This document shows positions 59,548 through 64,000 of a stretch of 64,000 bases of DNA, piece by piece (position 1 is the first letter of the stretch; the number at the start of each line of letters is the position of its first letter). The DNA lies in assembly GCA_900319525.1 (NCBI GenBank), contig ONOU01000015.1, positions 20,867 to 84,866 on the forward strand, given 5' to 3'. Under the pieces are notes generated by a model. It was not told where the DNA came from. It did no database searches and saw nothing but the letters and a program-made list of their open reading frames with translations. The stretch comes from an uncultured Prevotellaceae bacterium (GTDB lineage Bacteria > Bacteroidota > Bacteroidia > Bacteroidales > Muribaculaceae). The position numbers and the translations under genes are program-made.

Positions 59548-61623
59548 TTATTCTTTGAATTTTGTCAGGCCGCCGTCCAGGAATTCGAGGAAGGCGGGCA
59601 CGTCCTCCTTGTAGCTGAATGAGCCGCTCAGGGCGTTGCCCTGCGGATCGACGCACACATAGAACGGCTGTGTGTTGCTGCCGAACTTGTAGCGCTGCAG
59701 GTAGCTCCACTTGTCGCCGATCGTGCGCAGTGTGCGCTTCTCGCCAGTGGCCTCGGTTACCTCGATGGGCTCGGGCAACGGACGCTTGTCGTCAACAAAC
59801 AGTGAGATGAGCACATAGTCCTTGTTCAGCTTGTCGGCCACGCTAGGATCGGTCCACACGGCGGCCTCCATCTTGCGGCAGTTCACGCAGCCAAAGCCCG
59901 TGAAGTCCAGGAAGACGGGTTTGCCGGCAGCGGCAGCGGCAGCCATGCCCTGCTCGTAGTCGGTGTAGGCGGCACGCACCTCCTTGGTGTTGAGGTTGAA
60001 GTCCTGGGTGTTCATGGGGGGCGAGAAGGCACTCACGGCCTTGCACGGTGCGCCCCACAGGCCTGGAATCATATAGATGGCGAAGGCGATTGAGATCAGT
60101 CCGCCCATGATACAGATCACGGGCATGGGCTTGGTCTCGTCGCCAGGCATGACGATATCGCTCTGGAACTTGAGTTTGCCGATGAGGTAGAGGCCCAGCA
60201 GACCGAAGATGGCGATCCACAGGCACAAGAACACCTCGCGGTCCATCAGGTGCCAGCCGTAGGCCAGGTCGGCCACAGAGAAGAACTTGCAGGCAAATGC
60301 CAGTTCGATGAAGCCGAGCGTCACCTTGAGGATGTTCATCCAGCCGCCCGACTTGGGGGCCGACTTCAACCACGAGGGGAACAGGGCGAACAGCGTGAAT
60401 GGCAGCGCCAGGGCCAATGCGAAGCCCAGCATGCCGATGGCTGGCCCCCAGAAGTTGCCACTAGTGGCAAAGTCAACCAGCAGGAAGCCGATGATGGGAC
60501 CCGTGCAGGAGAAGGATACCAGCACGAGAGTGAAGGCCATCAGGAAGATGGACAGCAGGCCGCTGGTTGTGCTGGCCTTGTTGTCAACGGCGTTGGACCA
60601 CTTGCTGGGCAACTTGATCTCGAACATGCCGAAGAACGACAGCGCGAATACAACCAGCAGCAGGAACAGGAAGATGTTGAACACGGCATTGGTCGAGAGG
60701 GCGTTCAGCGCACTGGGACCGAAGATCGCCGTCACAATTAGGCCTAACAGTAGGTAGATGACAACAATCGAGATGCCATAAGTAACGGCGTCCTTGATGC
60801 CCTTTTTCTTGTTATCCTTGGCACGCTTGAGGAAGAAGCTCACCGTCATGGGAATGATGGGCCACACGCACGGCGTGAACAGCGCTACCAGTCCGCCCAG
60901 CAGACCCATCATGAAGATCCACCACAATGAGCGGCTACTGCTGCCACCAGCGGTGCCGTCGATGGCCTGGATGTCACCCACCACGGGTTTCCACAGCGCG
61001 TCATGGTCGAGGGCCGCAAGTGCCGCACTATCGATGGGAGCACCCATCGCGGCGCTATCGGCAGCGACGGCTGCCAGAGCAGCGAGCGAGTCGGCCTTGG
61101 CCTTGGCTAGAGCCTCGGCCTTCTCTTGCTCCTCCTTGTTCTTGTCGGCCTCGCCGTCAACAGCTGGCGACTTACCGGCCTTCTTCAGGCTCACGCTGCT
61201 AGGCGGCAGACACGACTGGTCGTTGCACGCGCCATACTCCAGGTCGGCATCGATGTCGTAGTTGGGCTTGGTGAACTTTACCTTCTGCACAAACTGCACG
61301 TTGTTCTCAAAGTAACGCAGCTTAGCGCCGAACATCTCGTCAAACTGCGAGATTTCCTTGCCCACGGCCTTGAGCTTGCCCACGGGTTCCACTCCATCCC
61401 GCTTGTGGAAGGTGATGCTGGCCTCGGTGGGTCCTAGGTCGCCCAGGTTGGTGGAATACACATGCCATCCCTTATCAATTTTTCCAGTAAATACGATTTC
61501 ACCCTCGCTGGAACCGTTGGTGGTCTTCAGTTGGGAGGTAAAGGTCACGGGATTAGCCATTTGGGCGGCGGCAAGCATCGCTACCGTCACCATCGTCAGC
61601 AACATTGCAATCTTCTTCATCAT
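59548..61623 (-). CDS. dsbD: Thiol:disulfide interchange protein DsbD
   Basis: 691 aa. Signal peptide 1-21; periplasmic N-terminal domain with the CNDQSC cysteine pair (about 130-135); membrane domain of about eight helices with redox cysteines in FTPCVWPIIPM and FSCTGPIIG; C-terminal thioredoxin domain with GFGCVNCRKME. Passes electrons from cytoplasmic thioredoxin to periplasmic thiol proteins. A low-complexity Ala-rich linker (about 165-205, AEALAKAKADSLAALAAVAA) separates the first two parts. The TlpA-like protein and thioredoxin reductase across the divergent promoter supply the other ends of the same electron route. Confidence 0.94.
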   Translation of the reverse strand: MMKKIAMLLTMVTVAMLAAAQMANPVTFTSQLKTTNGSSEGEIVFTGKIDKGWHVYSTNLGDLGPTEASITFHKRDGVEPVGKLKAVGKEISQFDEMFGAKLRYFENNVQFVQKVKFTKPNYDIDADLEYGACNDQSCLPPSSVSLKKAGKSPAVDGEADKNKEEQEKAEALAKAKADSLAALAAVAADSAAMGAPIDSAALAALDHDALWKPVVGDIQAIDGTAGGSSSRSLWWIFMMGLLGGLVALFTPCVWPIIPMTVSFFLKRAKDNKKKGIKDAVTYGISIVVIYLLLGLIVTAIFGPSALNALSTNAVFNIFLFLLLVVFALSFFGMFEIKLPSKWSNAVDNKASTTSGLLSIFLMAFTLVLVSFSCTGPIIGFLLVDFATSGNFWGPAIGMLGFALALALPFTLFALFPSWLKSAPKSGGWMNILKVTLGFIELAFACKFFSVADLAYGWHLMDREVFLCLWIAIFGLLGLYLIGKLKFQSDIVMPGDETKPMPVICIMGGLISIAFAIYMIPGLWGAPCKAVSAFSPPMNTQDFNLNTKEVRAAYTDYEQGMAAAAAAGKPVFLDFTGFGCVNCRKMEAAVWTDPSVADKLNKDYVLISLFVDDKRPLPEPIEVTEATGEKRTLRTIGDKWSYLQRYKFGSNTQPFYVCVDPQGNALSGSFSYKEDVPAFLEFLDGGLTKFKE

Positions 61624-61660
61624 CTTCTATTACGTTTTGGCTTTGTTAATGTTTAATCCG

Positions 61661-61668
61661 CAAAATTA
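61661..61668 (-). promoter_or_regulatory. dsbD promoter -7 box
   Basis: TAATTTTG on the minus strand, 38 bases before the ATG at 61623. Confidence 0.5.
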
Positions 61669-61704
61669 AGAAAAATTCTCTTTATGAAATCAAATAGTGA
61701 CATA

Positions 61705-61738
61705 TTTCGTGCTATGAGGCATATTTTTATTATCTTTG
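61705..61738 (+). promoter_or_regulatory. Promoter of the TlpA-like gene
   Basis: -33-like TTTCG (61705-61709) and -7 TATCTTTG (61731-61738) at 21 bp; start codon at 61772. Confidence 0.55.
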
Positions 61739-61771
61739 CCACAAAATAAGAACTTATAAAATATCGAAATT

Positions 61772-62902
61772 ATGAAGAAATTGATTTTATCCATGCTTGC
61801 GGGCATGATGGCGATGGGTGCATTGGCCCAAGGCGGAAAATTCACTGTAAAAAGCACCTTTGAGGGCCGTGGTGACTCGGTGGGATTGGTACTTGTTGAT
61901 ATCAAGAGTTCTCAGACCGTCGAGAGGCAGGTTCTTCAGGTCAATGCTCAGATGCATGAAATGTCCTATGAATTGAAGGATGCGGCGATGCTCTTCGTGC
62001 TGGACAATAACAATACGAGAGGCTATATCTCAATGCCTGCCATTCCGGGCGAAACCGTTGAGATCTATCGTGATGGCAGCAACATCACGCATTGCAGGGG
62101 TTCACAGTTCTATGTGGACTATGATATCGCCGAGCAGAGCATTGAGCAACCGATGATGGCGTTGAAGAACTTTGCGGGCGAATGCCAGTATCGCATCAAT
62201 CAAGGCGTTCCGCAGGAGCAGGTGATGAAGGATTATGAGGAGCGGGTGCCTGTGCTCACCCAGGCCCTCGCCGATGCTGTGATGACTTATGTCAAGGCCC
62301 ATCCCGACCAGGACGCCTCTGCAGCGCTGATCGCTTTGCTCGAGGACGACACCGAGTCGATCGAGGCTGCAGCAGCCTTGTTGACCGACCGTGCCCGTGG
62401 CAGCGTGGCCGCTAACTTGTACAAGTCCAACTTGGAGGCCGCCCAGAAGGAGGCCGAGGAAGAAGCCCGCCAAGAGGCCATGGCCGGTAACCCGGCTCCA
62501 GACTTCACGCTCAACGACATCAATGGCAAGCCGTTGGCGCTGAGTAGCCTGCGTGGCAAGTGGGTCATTATTGACTTCTGGGGCTCATGGTGCAAGTGGT
62601 GCATCAAGGGTATCCCCGACATGAAGGAATATTACACCAAATACGGCGACAAACTCGAGATCCTGGGCGTGGACTGCAACGACACTGTCGAGAAGTGGAA
62701 AGCTGCCGTCAAGGAGTACGAACTGCCCTGGGTACACGTTTATTGGGACAAGGACGACGAGAACGGTGACAACCCGCTGGAATTGTACGGTGTGCGCGGT
62801 TTCCCCACCAAGGTTGTCGTTGATCCTAAGGGCAACGTGGCCAAGGTCATCGTGGGCGAGGATCCCGCCTTCTATGACTACCTGGACGAGGTGCTGAAAT
62901 AA
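61772..62902 (+). CDS. TlpA-like periplasmic thioredoxin with DUF4369 domain
   Basis: 376 aa. Signal peptide 1-20 (LAGMMAMGALAQG); DUF4369-type beta domain (about 22-110); helical linker rich in Glu/Ala (about 110-225); AhpC/TSA-type thioredoxin domain (about 230-376) with active site WGSWCKWCIKG and cis-Pro segment GVRGFPTKVVVDPKG. Members of this group are numerous in Bacteroidales and act as disulfide reductases or oxidants of envelope proteins, fed by DsbD. It is divergent from dsbD and followed by trxB 71 bases downstream. Confidence 0.92.
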   Translation: MKKLILSMLAGMMAMGALAQGGKFTVKSTFEGRGDSVGLVLVDIKSSQTVERQVLQVNAQMHEMSYELKDAAMLFVLDNNNTRGYISMPAIPGETVEIYRDGSNITHCRGSQFYVDYDIAEQSIEQPMMALKNFAGECQYRINQGVPQEQVMKDYEERVPVLTQALADAVMTYVKAHPDQDASAALIALLEDDTESIEAAAALLTDRARGSVAANLYKSNLEAAQKEAEEEARQEAMAGNPAPDFTLNDINGKPLALSSLRGKWVIIDFWGSWCKWCIKGIPDMKEYYTKYGDKLEILGVDCNDTVEKWKAAVKEYELPWVHVYWDKDDENGDNPLELYGVRGFPTKVVVDPKGNVAKVIVGEDPAFYDYLDEVLK

Positions 62903-62973
62903 GAAATAATGTTCAGTAAACCGTGGCTTAGCCACGGCCCACAAAACCACAAAACCACAAAACAACATATTAT

Positions 62974-63900
62974 ATGAACCATACCCAATGTTTGATTATC
63001 GGTTCCGGCCCGGCCGGTTACACCGCAGCAATCTATCTGGTGCGCTCGGCCATCGACTGCTTGCTCATTGAGGGCTTGCAAGTGGGTGGACAGCTGACAC
63101 AGACGACCACTATTGAGAACTTCCCCGGCTTCCCCGAGGGTGTTGACGGATTCCAACTGATGGACAACATGCGCCAGCAGGCCGTGAACTTGGGTGCCAA
63201 GATGAAATCGGGCCTAGTGTCCAGTATCGACATGAACCAGCGTCCGTTTGTCGTTACGCTCGACGGTGGTGAGCAAATGACGGCCGACACCATCATTGTG
63301 GCCACGGGTGCCACAGCCAAGTATCTGGGCCTGCCCGACGAGACGAAGTATGCAGGACAGGGCGTATCGGCCTGCGCAACCTGCGACGGCTTCTTCTACC
63401 GCAAGAAAGTCGTTGCCGTTGTGGGTGGTGGCGACACCGCCTGTGAGGAGGCCGACTACCTGAGCCATCTGGCCAACAAGGTCTACTTGATCGTGCGCAA
63501 GGACTATCTGCGCGCCAGCGAGGCGATGCAGCAGCGCGTCAAGGATAACGATAAGATTGAAATCCTGTTCAACACCAATACCGTTGGCCTCTTTGGCGAG
63601 AACGGTGTGGAAGGTGCCCATCTGGTGCGCTTCAAGGGAACCGACAAGGAGGAACTGTTTGACATCGCTATCGACGGCTTCTTCCTGGCCATCGGCCACC
63701 GTCCCAACACCGAGTTCCTGGACGGCCAAATCGACCTCGACGAGCAGGGCTATATCAAGCTCACGGGCCACAATACCGCGACAAATTTGGAGGGCGTCTT
63801 CGCTGCTGGTGACGTTGCTGACCCGCATTACCGTCAGGCTATCGTAGCTGCCGCCGCAGGCTGCCGCGCCGCCATCGACGTGAAACAGTTTCTAGCTTGA
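62974..63900 (+). CDS. trxB: Thioredoxin reductase
   Basis: 308 aa, usual length. FAD-binding GSGPAGYTAAIYLVRS at the N-terminus, redox-active CATC in SACATCDGFFYRKK (about 133-136), NADPH-binding VVGGGDTACEEADYL, and the C-terminal FAAGDVADPHYRQAIVAAAAG that closes over FAD. Uses NADPH to reduce thioredoxin, the electron source for DsbD. Just upstream, the bases CCACAAAACCACAAAACCACAAAACA form a small tandem repeat in its leader. Confidence 0.96.
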   Translation: MNHTQCLIIGSGPAGYTAAIYLVRSAIDCLLIEGLQVGGQLTQTTTIENFPGFPEGVDGFQLMDNMRQQAVNLGAKMKSGLVSSIDMNQRPFVVTLDGGEQMTADTIIVATGATAKYLGLPDETKYAGQGVSACATCDGFFYRKKVVAVVGGGDTACEEADYLSHLANKVYLIVRKDYLRASEAMQQRVKDNDKIEILFNTNTVGLFGENGVEGAHLVRFKGTDKEELFDIAIDGFFLAIGHRPNTEFLDGQIDLDEQGYIKLTGHNTATNLEGVFAAGDVADPHYRQAIVAAAAGCRAAIDVKQFLA

Positions 63901-63910
63901 TATTGACGAG

Positions 63911-64000
63911 ATGGATACCATAGAGATAATCATATTTGTGCCGATTGCCCTGATGCTGCTTGCCCTTGCCTTCGTCATCTTGAAGGGCAAGGGTGATGGA
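63911..64000 (+). CDS. Start of a membrane protein, cut by the window end
   Basis: Thirty codons from ATG 63911, eleven bases after the trxB stop. They form one hydrophobic helix (IEIIIFVPIALMLLALAFVIL) followed by Lys/Gly residues. Identity cannot be determined from this; the close spacing suggests co-transcription with trxB. Confidence 0.6.
   Translation, partial: MDTIEIIIFVPIALMLLALAFVILKGKGDG

Overview
The window comes from a Bacteroidales bacterium, most likely a gut commensal close to Muribaculaceae or Prevotellaceae (lineage is my inference). The signs are: a starch-utilisation (Sus) locus with TonB-dependent SusC, SusD and a GH97 SusB; Bacteroidota-type promoters with a TAnnTTTG -7 box in front of many genes; and secreted proteins ending in dockerin-like repeats (GDVNxDGxVNxxDVTxLIDxLL). 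I saw no rRNA, tRNA, CRISPR array or transposase gene.

Layout. 0-2.8 kb: the tail of one dockerin-tailed protein and a complete secreted C10 (streptopain-type) cysteine protease. 2.8-11.4 kb, minus strand: housekeeping and envelope genes (fmt, PAP2 phosphatase/barrel fusion, ClC channel, sugar transferase, threonylcarbamoyl-AMP synthase, glnS). 11.5-13.1 kb: a DUF234-type ATPase preceded by two tandem 49-bp palindromes. 13.1-26.2 kb, minus strand: the most notable region, six tightly packed genes read as sensor SpoIIE phosphatase/kinase - STAS antagonist - outer-membrane barrel - two-module NRPS with terminal reductase - MATE exporter - phosphopantetheinyl transferase. This looks like a self-contained pathway for a (probably N-acylated) dipeptide aldehyde or cyclised derivative, co-transcribed with a complete partner-switching regulator.

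26.3-29.2 kb: typA and a short-chain dehydrogenase, divergent around a long palindrome. 29.2-31 kb: a secreted homologue of Porphyromonas peptidylarginine deiminase (PPAD) with a dockerin-like tail. 31-36.5 kb, minus strand: an operon with acyl-CoA synthetase, prfB, argB, asd and a small membrane protein. 36.6-45 kb: an orphan dockerin fragment and two large modular secreted proteins. 45-45.85 kb: a gene-free stretch holding a GC-rich element with inverted ends.

45.85-58.1 kb, plus strand: a starch locus in the order GH13 amylase, DUF6377 regulator, SusC (interrupted by an in-frame TGA), SusD, SusE/F-like starch-binding lipoprotein, GH97. 58.2-64 kb: a broken UPF0597/CyuA-type gene, dsbD, a TlpA-like thioredoxin and trxB (together a periplasmic thiol-redox set), and the start of one more membrane protein. 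Two genes (SusC and UPF0597) are disrupted, which could be real decay or assembly error.
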